Positions 11,111-23,000 of a DNA stretch of 64,000 bases are shown here, one piece after another. Made by a program: the position numbers and the translations under genes. The stretch's first letter is position 1; every line of letters begins with the position of its first letter. The notes beneath the pieces were generated by a model. It worked only from the letters and a program-made list of their open reading frames with translations. It was not told where the DNA came from and ran no database searches. The DNA lies in assembly GCA_964020085.1 (NCBI GenBank), contig OZ026596.1, forward strand, positions 15,488,737-15,552,736, given 5' to 3'. This stretch comes from Micromussa lordhowensis. Its lineage: Eukaryota > Cnidaria > Anthozoa > Scleractinia > Lobophylliidae.

Positions 11111-11247
11111 CATGATGGAGACTGCGTTTCACCGCACTAGTGGACGTAGCATGGATAGATCCATGCACTGTAGCAGGATGTGTATCTCGTTCCTAGAGTC
11201 GCCTGCTGACCATGTAGTGTGTGATGCTTTGGTTATGATTTAAGCAA

Positions 11248-11421
11248 TAGTGCACTCTTTCCGTGTTTACATAGCCTCAGCTAAACACGAGGAGGGTTGG
11301 GAGAATTCGAGACAGTTATGTAGGCCCAAGACGTTAGCCGAGGGTTTGCATAACTTTCGAGAATTCTTCCAACCCACCGAGTGTTTAGATGAGGCCATGT
11401 AAACACGTAAAAAGTGCTCTA
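11248..11421. mobile_element. Foldback MITE, about 174 bp
   Basis: Arms pair from TAGTGCACTCTTTCCGTGTT inward through AGCTAAACAC and GGGTTGG...GAATTC to a short loop. The right arm complement reads TAGAGCACTTTTTACGTGTT. It can form one long hairpin. No coding capacity. Confidence 0.6.
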
Positions 11422-12429
11422 CTGCTTTTATAAAATAATTCTCAAAAATACGCGCGAATCTAACTTAAAAACATCACAACCTTGTTTACAAGCTCTCATC
11501 TTAACACACCTATCGACCAATGAGAGCGCGCGTAGTAGCTCATTTATTTTATAAATACCAATCCGAGTTTTGAATTCTTCGGCGTTGTGATTCTTACGTG
11601 TGATTCGATGAAGAGGAAATAAGCTGGCCATGCGATCGTGGATGCTAGCGGAGTCAATTTTTGACTAATTCGTTTGTAGTCGCCTCTTGATGTCTGACAA
11701 CTGACCTGGACGCATTGACTAAAAGCATTGGAAAGTGAAGTTCGTTCAGAGTTTCGCACAAGACAATAAACTGTCACTTTTTCCATCATAATGCATCGTC
11801 GCTGTATTATCTTGGGTTCGGTTTTGGTTTAATTGCTTGCATGAAAGAATTAGGTCTCCAGGCATCACTCTGTGCGCGATTGTTCTTGGAGTTATCTCTG
11901 TTTTGCGTTTCGCCTCCAATGTTCCCACTTTTATTGTTGTTCACTGATGGAAAGCAGCTGGGCTGGAGCTGGGATACGGTATAGAAAGAGTGCGAATCAG
12001 CTACGCTGGGATGTTTAATGTTGGCTCAGCGTGGGTAATTCTGTTCACCAGAGGCTGTAGCGTAGTAGGCTACTGATTCATACGGTGTTCTTGTCATTAG
12101 TTCAAGTCAGACTTAATCTTGACCCATTGCGCTAGCATACTTTTTGGCACAGTTCGAGCACCCTAGCACAATGGTTCAAAAAGCACTGGTGTAGCATAAT
12201 TATACGATCTTCGCACTTTTGAAGCATTAAAGCTAAGTTAATGCTTTGGCTACACGGTCTTAACACGGAAATAGAATAATGTCCAGCCCTGTTTATTTAG
12301 TTAAATTCAGGAGATCTGGGAATCTTGACTTGCCTGGTTATCAATCAATTAAAAATTAACCAATAAAATTGTGTTCATCTATTCGAAGATGTAAAAATAA
12401 ATGAAATTAACATGCACAGAATTTCTAAA

Positions 12430-13446
12430 GCCTCATCCACACTACGCCGAAATTTGAAAACGGCGTTTTCACTCTGAAAACGCAACTCAGGTTTTCCGTC
12501 CACACCACGCTCGAGAAATAACAATCCAGTGCCGCAGCAAGTGGGAAAACACTGGGGGGGGGGGGGGGGAGGAGGGGGCACAGAATCGAGCGGCAAAGGC
12601 CCTAGCCTTTAGGGGGGCCTGGGGGCATGACATGATCGATGTCGCGAATTACTTCCTGCACCGTCTCAGCAAAGTAATGCAGATTGAAAAAAGTATAACA
12701 CTTCCAACGTCAATTACAAAATAACAAAACCGACTGTCTCTCAAGCAAATGTTTTAACTGTCACATAATCAGAGTTAAGTATTAGTTCGTTATTAAACTG
12801 TCTGAGTTGCCTTTGAGGCAAACGGAAACTTCATTGGCATGTCGTTTGAAGAAAACCTTTTTGGTTGCTATTTTTTTGCATCACACTATGACAGAAAAAA
12901 AACTAAAAGACGTACAAATATGAATTGACGAAATGGATACATAGAGGTTATTTAACGGAAAGGTGTGTAATACGACTGGGAGATCTAGATGAGATTTTAT
13001 TTTCAACATTTTGCACATGTCTGTTTTACTTTTGGGGTAAAATAACTGGGGGCGGGGGGCACGGGACTCCCCCGGCCCCTCCCCTTGCTATGGCACTGTA
13101 ATCACCGGTAATGTTAGATTTGTGATTGTCGAAAATCGGGCAGAGAGATCACATGATTATCGTCACGTCATCGTTTGCGACAAAATCCTTTTTGAAAATG
13201 TTTTCGGTAAACACCTAAACGCAAAGCCGCAGTTCTGAAATTCCTCCAGTTTGAAGATCTCCGTTTTCGTTACGGATTAGACGGGAGGCCTAACCGAAGA
13301 AATAAAGCTGCGTTTTCAAATTCCTCCAGTTTGAAGATCGTTTTCAAAAAGCTCCGTCTCCGTGACGGATTATTGTGTGCGGTAGGCCTAACCGGAGAAA
13401 TAAAGCAACGTTTTAAAATTCCTCAGTTATATTGTGGACAGGGCCT
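12430..13446. mobile_element. Decayed MITE with nested insertion
   Basis: The left end GCCTCATCCACACTA and the complement of the right end GGCCCTGTCCACAATA are diverged copies of one terminus. The element is interrupted by the CAGTGCC-ended element at 12537-13098. Interior blocks containing CCGAAATTTGAAAACGG and TTCAAATTCCTCCAGTTTGA are repeated. Confidence 0.45.
12537..13098. mobile_element. hAT-like nonautonomous element
   Basis: Ends CAGTGCCGCAGCAAG and, complementing the right end, CAGTGCCATAGCAAG followed by G-rich sequence. CAGTG termini suggest the hAT superfamily. The flanking 8-mers TAACAATC and TAATCACC agree at only five positions, so the target duplication is uncertain. Confidence 0.45.
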
Positions 13447-14083
13447 TGGAATGAGGAAATGAAACGTGTCACCATATTGGTCCTGGGAACAAGTCACCGA
13501 CGAGTTACCGTCACGTGTTTCCTGACTCGTCCCAAGCCTCTTTTCAGTGTCTTAGCATTTAATTGTCTTGTCAGTTTGTAACGCTCCAAGTTAGGGTGCA
13601 GGTTATAGACACGGAATACCTTTAAAGTGACGATTAAACCGACAACTAAAACTGGAACCTATGGTTCACTCTGTATGGTTAGAGGAAACACACAGACAAG
13701 TTAAATATCCTTTTTATTGTTTGTTCAAATTCCCTTTGAAAGATGAACTGAGTTGTAAATGACCAGAAATTAACTTTGTCAGTGATATTGTTTTTAACTA
13801 AAATAAGATTATACTTAGATATACTTATACTGTTCGGTTTGATGAGCTTGCTGTTTAAGTCATCTTACTCTCTTTACCGAGATTTCGTTTATCTTAATTC
13901 TTCGCTATCTTCTCGGCGCCATATCGCAACTGGACCTTGCCTTGGTAGTTCTGGAAGGACACGCAGCCATGTACAGGATTTGAATGGCAGATCTGTAGAT
14001 GTTTTTGCAAGTAACAGTGGATAGTGAAAATTTCACGCGTTAGAACTAGTCCAGAGTCTTTTTCCACCGTGTAAAATGCTACT

Positions 14084-17000
14084 TTACTGTTTAATTTCTC
14101 CACTGCAAGCTAAGGAAGATCGGTTTTCCAAGATGGAGCGAAGGTAATCTTCCATCACACGCTGAACTGAAAAACAAAAGAATCACTGTTTGGATTGTGC
14201 TATTCCTATTTTCACCTGAGGGCCTTGAGGAATCAAAGCTCTCCAAACAAGCTCTGACAGCTGTACAGTGGCGGAGGGTTTGCAGAATTGCAAAGGTCAT
14301 GGGTTAGAATAGCGTTAAAGGGTAAATTTCTTGTGAGGCTACCTTAGCTACTGTTTTATCTCTTTCTCTACAAGTAACTCACCATTTTTGTTTCCAACTC
14401 CTACAGCGAGACTCAAAGCAGTATGACCTTCATTGTTCGTTGCCGTTAGGTCTGCTCCGTGTTCTAAATAAATATTAATAATTAATATTATCTGTTTGCG
14501 GATATAGCAAAATAAACCGCTCTACAGTCGCACCTCCCCACAACGGCCACCTCGAGGGCAGAGGAAAGTAGCCGTTGTAGAGAAGTGTCCGTTAAGAAGA
14601 TGCAGGGGTGAAATATGAGACCTGTTTTCTTTTCGGAGGCCGCAACATTTTAATTTTTTTTAAAATGGTTATTGCAGCGTATAAATACATAACAATCAAA
14701 TCATATCGATAAAACAGAGACAGAGACCAACAACATGCGGTACGGGTTAAGTCTCGTGACCTTTTACAATGACAAAATGGGGTTTTGCATGTTAGTTAAC
14801 TGGCTGTTGTCGAGAGGGCAGTCTGGACGCCCCCTAGCGGCCATTGCTATTGGGGAGAAGTGGTCGCTGTAGAGAGGTTAAAGTAAGAGTGAATCGCTAT
14901 ATGGCGTCTGTATTCAACCTCTGAATCAAACTTTGGCCCCCTTCAATCAAAAATTCCTAGATCCGCCCATGTACAGGCATTTTCACAAGCAGCAAATACT
15001 AGTAATTTGCAAGCCATATACAAACATGTACCCAGGATAACTGCGATGAAAAAACAAGTAAAATAGAAGCAGTGCAAGTTGTTCAACCTACGAAACATTA
15101 AACTTTGTTAGATTAGACCACGGCTAGACCAGACAAAAAGCATCTCAGTTTTTATTGGCTAAAGCATCTAATTGCAAGTATTTCTCGGCTAGATCATAAT
15201 AAAAACATTAATGACTTGGAGAACCACTTCCAGTGTTTGAGCACATGACATGTTTGCCTACCTAGCAGAAGCTTGACTACCTGAGGATAGCCATTATAAG
15301 CTGCATACATAAGTGGTGTACCTCCTTCCTGTATAGAGAATTTAGTTGCATTGTAAACATTCAAACTCTTACAACAGAGATTCACTACATTTAGCAACTA
15401 CAGTCAACTCTCTCTAGGACGGACACCATCGGGACCGGCCTCAGCTATCCGTCTTAGAGAGGTGTCCCGCTTATAGAGAGTCAATGTAACATGACCCCAG
15501 GAATTTTTAGATTACAATACAATTCGGTTGTCACCTCTGAGTTATTTTTTGAATGGGACAAAATGATGACTGATTTAATTTTAACTTGTACTGTACTGTA
15601 TGTAATTCGCCGACAAGATAAGAGTTGTCAATTAAACGTCTGGGCCCGGTTGTTCAAAGAGCGGATAAATTTATCCACTGGATAGACCTATCCGGCGGAT
15701 AAAATGACTATCCGCTGGATAGTTATCCAGCGTATAAAAAGTTGTTGCAGAACGCGCGGATAGCGTGCCGTTTAACTATCCGATGGATAAATCGCTATCC
15801 AGGCAGTTGCCATAGTGATTCCGTGCTAATGAGAAACAATATGGCGGAAAATGTTGCACCTTCTCCCGCAAAGCGCGCAAGAAAACCAAATTTTACCCCC
15901 GCAGAGTGCGCTGTTATTTTCGAAAAAGCTGAAGAAAACATAAATGTCATCAAAAGTAAATTTTCGTCCACTTTGACGAACAAAAACAAAACTAGAGTAT
16001 GGGAAGAAATAACAAACAAAGTAAATGCCCTCGGCGTTTGTAAGCGCGATGTTGTGGACGTGAAGGAGAAGTGGAGAAGTATGGTGAGTTCGGCCAAGAA
16101 AGAGCACAACAAGTGTGCCGTCTCCCGCAAAAAGACCGGCGGGGGAAAACAGCCAGACTCACCCAAGGGCACCTCACAAAAAATCATTCAGCTGTTCGAG
16201 GAGGACCCGGCATTTAGCGGCATTTCCGGTGGTGTTGATTCCGGTAAGTAAATGTAACGTTTACAAGTTATTGCTTAATTAACACAGGCTGCGCTGGAGC
16301 TAGCAAAGGATGAGGGTATCGAACTATGTATTGTATGGAAAAGCAAAGTTACAAAGTTCAGAGATGATAGTGACCTTGTATAAAAAGACAATCCTGATAA
16401 TTCTTCTTTTCAATGAGCATACATTTCCACCCGGCCCGGGAACGAATCACTCGAAAAAAATGCTAGACAATCTAAGCTTCCCTTGTTTTGTGGAAGAACA
16501 GTATTTTCAAACTTTAAGTGCCTCAAGTTTATATTAATGGTCGTATTGTTCCAATTTGGTTGTCTTGTGAGGAAGCTCAACTTTTTAAATAAAAGCTGAC
16601 TTTGTGTTTATATGAAGACAAAGCTGTTTTCTCAGTGGTCCGCATGTCATTTATCAATGCATGGTATGTAAAAAGTCCCTCATTTTGTCTACGATTTTGA
16701 AAAGAAAAATTTAAAATAATCCCTGTTTATGATAAAAAATGTATAGCTGGAATCAATAGGAGTGTTTATCTTAATTTATTTGTGCAAATATTTGCATGCA
16801 GCTCAATTTTCAGAGTCAACAATCGATGCTGAGGTCCTTGAGCTATTCAGCGGAGCCAGTGAAGAAAATGCCACCAATGAATGCAGTAGTCAGTGTCCTG
16901 CTGTACCTGGTCTGGTACATGTATCTGGTTCCGATACAGCTATACCCGATCCTGAGCTGGATGCCACTTCTAGAGCACTGCCATTAAAGCTGCTCAAACG

Positions 17001-20000
17001 ACCAAAGAACACAAAGAAGGTCACAATTGATGAAATAAATGAAATGCATCTGGCTGTCCTCAAAAAAGAACAAATCAAACTGGACTTAGAAATTGAAAGA
17101 ACAAATCAAACTGGACTTAGAAATTGAAAACTTACACCTAAAGAAACGGGAAATCATGTTGAGGATTCAGGAGCTGGAATCAAGATCAAATTTATTTTCC
17201 TGCTAGAATCTACTTGCATGGTTAACATCATTGAAAACCACTGAAGTTTGGTTTATTACAGTGCAGAAAGGTTTTTAAAATATTTTGGGTCTATTTTATT
17301 CATGTAGTTAGATAAAAACAAGTCAACAGCTTATATATCAAGGCTAGTTAAGCATATAAACAAGCAATGACCATACAGTTCAAAGAAAAATATCTAACTC
17401 TCTAGAGATTTTGATCCGTCATTAATGTGAGGCTCTAAGTTCTTGATGAAGAAAGCTTCAAGAAATGCTAATTGCGACCAATTGTCATTATGGTCATTAC
17501 ATTTTTTTGATCTGTTTGATTGCATCATGTTATGTCATTGCTTGTTTATATGCCTAATTGGCTTTGATATATAAGCTGTCGACTTGTTTTTATCTAACTA
17601 CATGACTATGACTCTGAAATATTGTTGAAACCTGTCAGCATATTTCTCATAGATCAAAACTTCAATGATTTTTGATGTTACAAATCTTCAACTCGTCTTG
17701 TTTATGTCAAATGTCATCTAAACCATTGCAATTCTTAAAAATGAAATACATTTGATGTGTAAACCACTGTGATATTAATCAAGTGTAATCCTAATGTTAT
17801 ATGCCAATCATTTTGGGTATAGTGGTTTATTCATCAATTACACTGCATATATCAAGTGAAGGGGTGCATGGAATCAAGCTTTTAGTGACTTTCGGAAAAT
17901 TTAGCTTTCTTTTTTACACACCTATGTCAGCTTGATGCTTTGAAATGATGTAGTCTTTTTACTACACATGTACGACATAAAAGTTTTTTGCTTTTGTTGG
18001 CAATGAGACCCAAAAGCCACCAAAAATAAACAGAGAAGACCATTAACATTATTAGTGCATTGTAAACAGTGTATCTGATACATCTACCTTGATAATCTTC
18101 AATTTTAAATTTTCTTCAATGAAAGTTTATTTAATAGATTTCTATGATTGATTAAAGGGTTGAGACAAATTTTAAAGTTTCTTGGATTTATTAATATGTA
18201 TATATTTTCATCGATAATTAAATATTACATTTGAATCTCATCCTATTTTTAGGAAAAATGAGAACATTATTATAAAGTATATTTAAGATTTACAGGAAAA
18301 AATGTGTATGCGTGAAGCAGTCATGTGCTGTTATACAAATTATGTACATATTTTACATGCTCTATGACTAACATTACTGTAATAAACAAAATAATATTGA
18401 AGTCATGTCCATTTTTGAACACTGATTAAGAGAGCACTAAATGTGGTGATCGCCTGTCTGCTAGGCAAACAGAATTGCTACTGTAAGTCAACTTCTGACC
18501 CATAAAGAATTGTGTATGAAAATCACAAGATGATGACTGAAAGGCAAAACAAATTTCTCCATACAATTCCTTTAAATTCATGATGTCTGTAAAAACTAAC
18601 GCCTAATCATTATGAGCTTGAAACTCTGCATGGCAGCAATCTTTTGCCACTTTTTTATTTGAAAGAGTTTCATGAAACTGGCCAAATCATTGTGAAAGGA
18701 AAGGGGGTCACATGACAATCTGTTGCACAATCTCCTTCATGCTTCTAGACTGACAGTTTCCCTAGAGTGATTTCTATGCTTTTGACATATGAGAATGGCA
18801 CATTTTGTCTCCACAACATGGTTTAAGAGTACAACTGATTTATAACAATGTAGTAACAAAAATATTTCATTAAAACTTGTCCTATGCAGTGCACATGAAA
18901 GAGCTTGTTCCCAACTCCTTGCAGCCTACTGTTTCAGTTATAAATGACGCAGATAAAAAACACAACAACTACTGTACATAGGCATATGGGAACCTTCAAA
19001 CTTGAAGGGGGAGAGAGTGGTGTCCAGGGTGGTGGCCTTCTTGTTCCCCCCCCCCCCAAAAAAAAATACACATTGCACAAATGGGTGGTTGTTTATGTTG
19101 GGATGCAAATGGACTCAAATTGCACTAAAAACAAAATTGATATGTTCACAATTTTCACATCTCATGAAACTTAATTTGAAACGTTACATACTCTATAACC
19201 TGGATTGACAGCCTATTAGCTGCTCATTCAGGTAAAATCTAAAACTTAGAAAAGAAAAAGTTATTTCTTCCTCAAATGAAAACTTCAAGAGAAAAAAAAT
19301 CAGTTAATCACTGGGAATGATATCCACATCCTGAATTTCCACAATACACATTCAAATTTAACCAATGTGTGGCTTTTTCAGAACAGAATACCTGGATACC
19401 TCATGTCATTTGACACTGAGTCCCTTTTGCTTGAACAATTTCACAGTTTTTTGAAACTGGGGTGGGTTTGCCTCCCCCAAGCCCGTATGCCTATGAGCTA
19501 CAGGATCTAAGGGGATCTACAGATGAAGATAAACCATTAAAAATAAGTGTTAGTTATGTGCTGTCTGACAGCATTACCAGTTTCACGGCCATGGTACTGG
19601 CTGTGCAAGTCAGCAGCGCATCCATCATCTTCTATGTCACAATCTTCAGGATCTGGTTCCCGAAGAGTCACAGCAATGTTGTGCAAAATGCAACAAGCTG
19701 CAATGATAATACAAACCCTGTCAGGAGCCATCCTCACTTCAGAGTGAAGGACATGGAATCTTCTTTTTAGTAAACCAAAAGTCCGCTCAATTAAGCACCG
19801 TGTCACTTTGTGTGCCCTGTTGAAATTCTCCTCTTGGCGTGTTTTAGGGTTAAGATAGGGAGTCATGAGAAATGGAGAGCAGGCATAGCCACTATCCCCA
19901 AGTAGCACACCATCTGTTAAACCTGCTCCTGTTCCTTCAAGCTGACGTCCTATGGCTGACGTTCTAAAAATGTGACTGTCATGTGCTGAACCTGGCCATC

Positions 20001-23000
20001 TAGCCACAACATTTGTGAACAGTCCTGTAAAATTCAATTATATCTATTTCAATTGAAAATTGTTTTCAGGTCCAATATAGAATTCCCAATTAACAGATTT
20101 CTGATGCAATTCTTGTAATATAATAATGCCCCTTAGACGTACAACGCAGCGTAAATATGAGAGTTCGAATGGAAATATTGATCAAAATGGGAATGCAACA
20201 GTTTGTGAAAAGGAAAAGAAAAGAACTGTAATAAACAATTACATTACATTCACATACAAACTCATTTTTACAATAACTGCAGAAATTCTTGTGCTCTCAT
20301 TGGCTAATTTTTTTAAATTTAGGCTGTTTTACACAACTGAGTGTCACATATCAAAATGTCCAAAACATGCACTTGAGGTTTACAACTAATTTTTATATCT
20401 TCAATTTAGTAAAAGAAACTAAAAAGTAAAAACCCGAACATTTTGTCGTCAGAGCTTGGGGGACCTGTTGTGTCCCACCAGCCTAAAACTGTACTACCAT
20501 AACAAACCGTTGGAATACATATTAGCTCTAAAATAAGCCAATTTAATTGTGGCACTACCCAGTTAATGTTGTCAAAATGAAGTGTTCTGAACTGGATCAG
20601 CTGCTGGCATTGATCTAAGTATATCTTACTTAAAAAAATCACACCCGGTTTCAAATATATCTGAGATCTCTAAAAGTTATCTCTGCGAAACTTCCAGGTA
20701 CCCCTATGCCTGAATTTAAACTAAGCTTATATAAAACAAATCCACCTGACGAGAAAGCGTTCTGTGAATTACAACACCAGTGAGTTACCCTGCCAGACAG
20801 AGGTTCCTTGCTCTTTCTCCTCGGTGAAGAGAGAGAGCAAGGAACCTCTGTCTCGCAGGGTACCAGTGAGTACAACCGACAGCAAACAAACGTCGTCTCC
20901 CATGTTGTAGAACAAGTTAAATGATCCTCGAAGAGTCCCCAATTTCCGCGGCATTCAAGTCACCATTCGAAAGCTCTTTTCTGATTTTCACATACAGAAT
21001 CGAGTACAGCCGACAGGTGAAATCAACAACATATCAAAAGAAGCACTGTGCGTGATATGTTACCGATCACATGTTTGATCACATGTTGTACTGAAGCCAA
21101 TCACTTTACCTCAAGGCGTGACAGAAAAGCGTTACACATTGAAATTTCTGTGCTCTCAAAAACATCCATGGCTGGGGAAAATATCCCCATTAATAAGGCC
21201 AACAAGAGCTAATATGCACACGAGAGGGCTAAGCTTATTTATTGATTAATAAGCATTTAGTGCTGGGCATATCTACTTACCTCGATTGTCGCAGATTGCC
21301 TGTACGTTGATTGAGTGGTATCCTTTACGGTTCACGTAGTCTGGTTCATTTTCATGAGGGGCTGTTATCCTCACGTGAGTGCCATCAATGCAACCAATGG
21401 CACAAGGAAAACCTCCGACCCGAAACAGACCTTGCTTGATTTCGTCTCTTTCAGCTCTAGTAGACGGAAATCTAATGAAATCACCTAGCTTCGCAGCTAA
21501 GGCTTGTGTGACACGACGTACAACTCGGCTGACAGTTGATTTGTCGAAGCCTAAAAAAGTATCTCCGATTACCTGGAGAAACGAACCCGAAGCCAAGAAC
21601 CTCAGGGTTACCAAGACTTGCATTTCCGCAGAGACTGCATGGTTTCGATTTGTGTCTGGCGTAATTTCGGCAGCTACAAGTTCGACGATATAGTTAATTG
21701 CTCTTCTTCCGAAACGATATCTCGATCTGAGCTCACAGTCGGTATAAGACTCTAGTGGATCGAGCTGTCGGCGGTAAATTCTCCTCTTTCTAGGAAGTTC
21801 GCTGTTTGACAAATTACTCTGAAGGAGATGTAACTGGCGAGCGGCCGCCATTTTTTCCTACGTTTATCCGGTGGATAAAAATTTATACTACCTACCTTAC
21901 CACGGATAAATTTATCCGCTGGATAGTGGCTGGATAGCGCTATCCAACCTTTCAGCAACCGAGTTGACGCAATCGGATAAATTTTATACGCTGGTTAGCG
22001 ATTTATCCGCTGGGTAAGAGTTATCCGCTCTTTGAACAACCGGGGCCTGGTGTTAAAAAGAGTCACATACAGTACATGGTAATTTAAGAATTTTTCTTCC
22101 CTAAACTGTAATTTGCGGTCACATTCAGCACCTCACAAGTGTCCGTTGTCCGTCTTATGGTGGTGTCCATCTTATAGAGAGTTTGATTATAGTAAAATGA
22201 CTGAGAAACGGCCGGGACCAGCATCAGGTGTCCCTCTTATAGAGGTGTCTGTTATGAGAGAGTTGACTGTATTAACTACTATTACAGTACTGGTAATGAT
22301 CAAAGATTTAACACTGTGACAATGTGTCAAGTACTCAAATTATCCTCCATTAGGTCACTTTAGTTTGAAAATTGGTTGAAAAACCCATCCCTATCCTATG
22401 GCAAATGACCTTTAGCCTAATATGTACCCCTCTTACACACAACATGCTTCCAAATGACATAAAATGTAAAGCTAGTATCACGTTATTACATGTAAAACAC
22501 ACCGCATTGGCAACATCAGGATCAGCTCCATATTCCAGCAACTGCTCCACAGCATCCAGCTGTCCTTGACAGGCAGCAAATGAGAGTGCCGTCTCTCCAG
22601 TGGGACTACATAAAGTGGCATCTGCACCGCTCTTAAGCAGCACTGTTATGGTTGCTTTCTAAAATGCAGAATCAAACATAAGGGAAAATTATTATATGTT
22701 GCAGCAAGACATACTAATGATGGGTAGCTCTGTGATCAGGCAAGATGATCCAAATTCGGCACTGTCATTAGCTACAGGAGCAAGCAAGATCTTGCCCACA
22801 CTGGATAATACCTGTTGTGTCCTGCAAGAAAATGCTCTTGCCAGAGAACAAATCCTTAATTTGCACATGGGGGGAAGGGGAAGGGTCTCCCACATGAAAA
22901 AGGTAGGCGATGCTTGTTGGAAAATTTGAATTAAACTGAAGGAGACCAATCTGAGCATGGCTCAAGCTTTATTTGACCTGTAAAAGATACCACTAAAATG

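Larger units (their letters stand above)
11111..14083. other. Intergenic region with MITEs
   Basis: No supported gene between the sulfotransferase stop and the RFXANK-like stop. It holds a foldback at 11248-11421, a decayed GGCCCTGTCCACA-ended element at 12430-13445 with a hAT-like element nested in it, and approximately repeated segments of about 90 bp at 13240-13440 (ATTCCTCCAGTTTGAAGATC twice). A G-tract of about 16 occurs near 12554. Confidence 0.45.
15643..22046. mobile_element. Autonomous-type PIF/Harbinger transposon, about 6.4 kb
   Basis: Terminal repeats GGCCCGGTTGTTCAAAGAGC (left) and GCCCCGGTTGTTCAAAGAGC (complement of the right), continuing GGATAA, flanked by CTG at 15640-15642 and 22047-22049 as a possible 3-bp duplication. 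It carries the standard two genes: a Myb-like protein (+, 15841-17127) and a HARBI1-type DDE nuclease (-, 19537-21851), arranged convergently. Subterminal regions 15662-15802 and 21860-22035 hold 12 and 10 copies of GGATA/TATCC. Smaller MITEs have inserted in its middle. The nuclease frame is intact but the Myb-like gene is damaged, so this copy may depend on others for its DNA-binding partner. Confidence 0.85.
15400..22272. mobile_element. Tc1/mariner-type MITE split by a Harbinger element
   Basis: Left end TACAGTCAACTCTCTCTAGG at 15400 and right end GAGAGAGTTGACTGTA closing near 22271 are inverted, with TA at both edges. Both halves contain GTCC(G/A)TCTTA(G/T)-like blocks and GGTGTCC...TTATAGAGAG. 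The 15643-22046 Harbinger element interrupts it, so this MITE is the older insertion. Confidence 0.6.

Noticed and set aside
15795..16187. 130-codon minus-strand frame opposite the Myb-like gene
   Set aside because: It is the antisense shadow of the Myb-like exon, which has domain and splice support.
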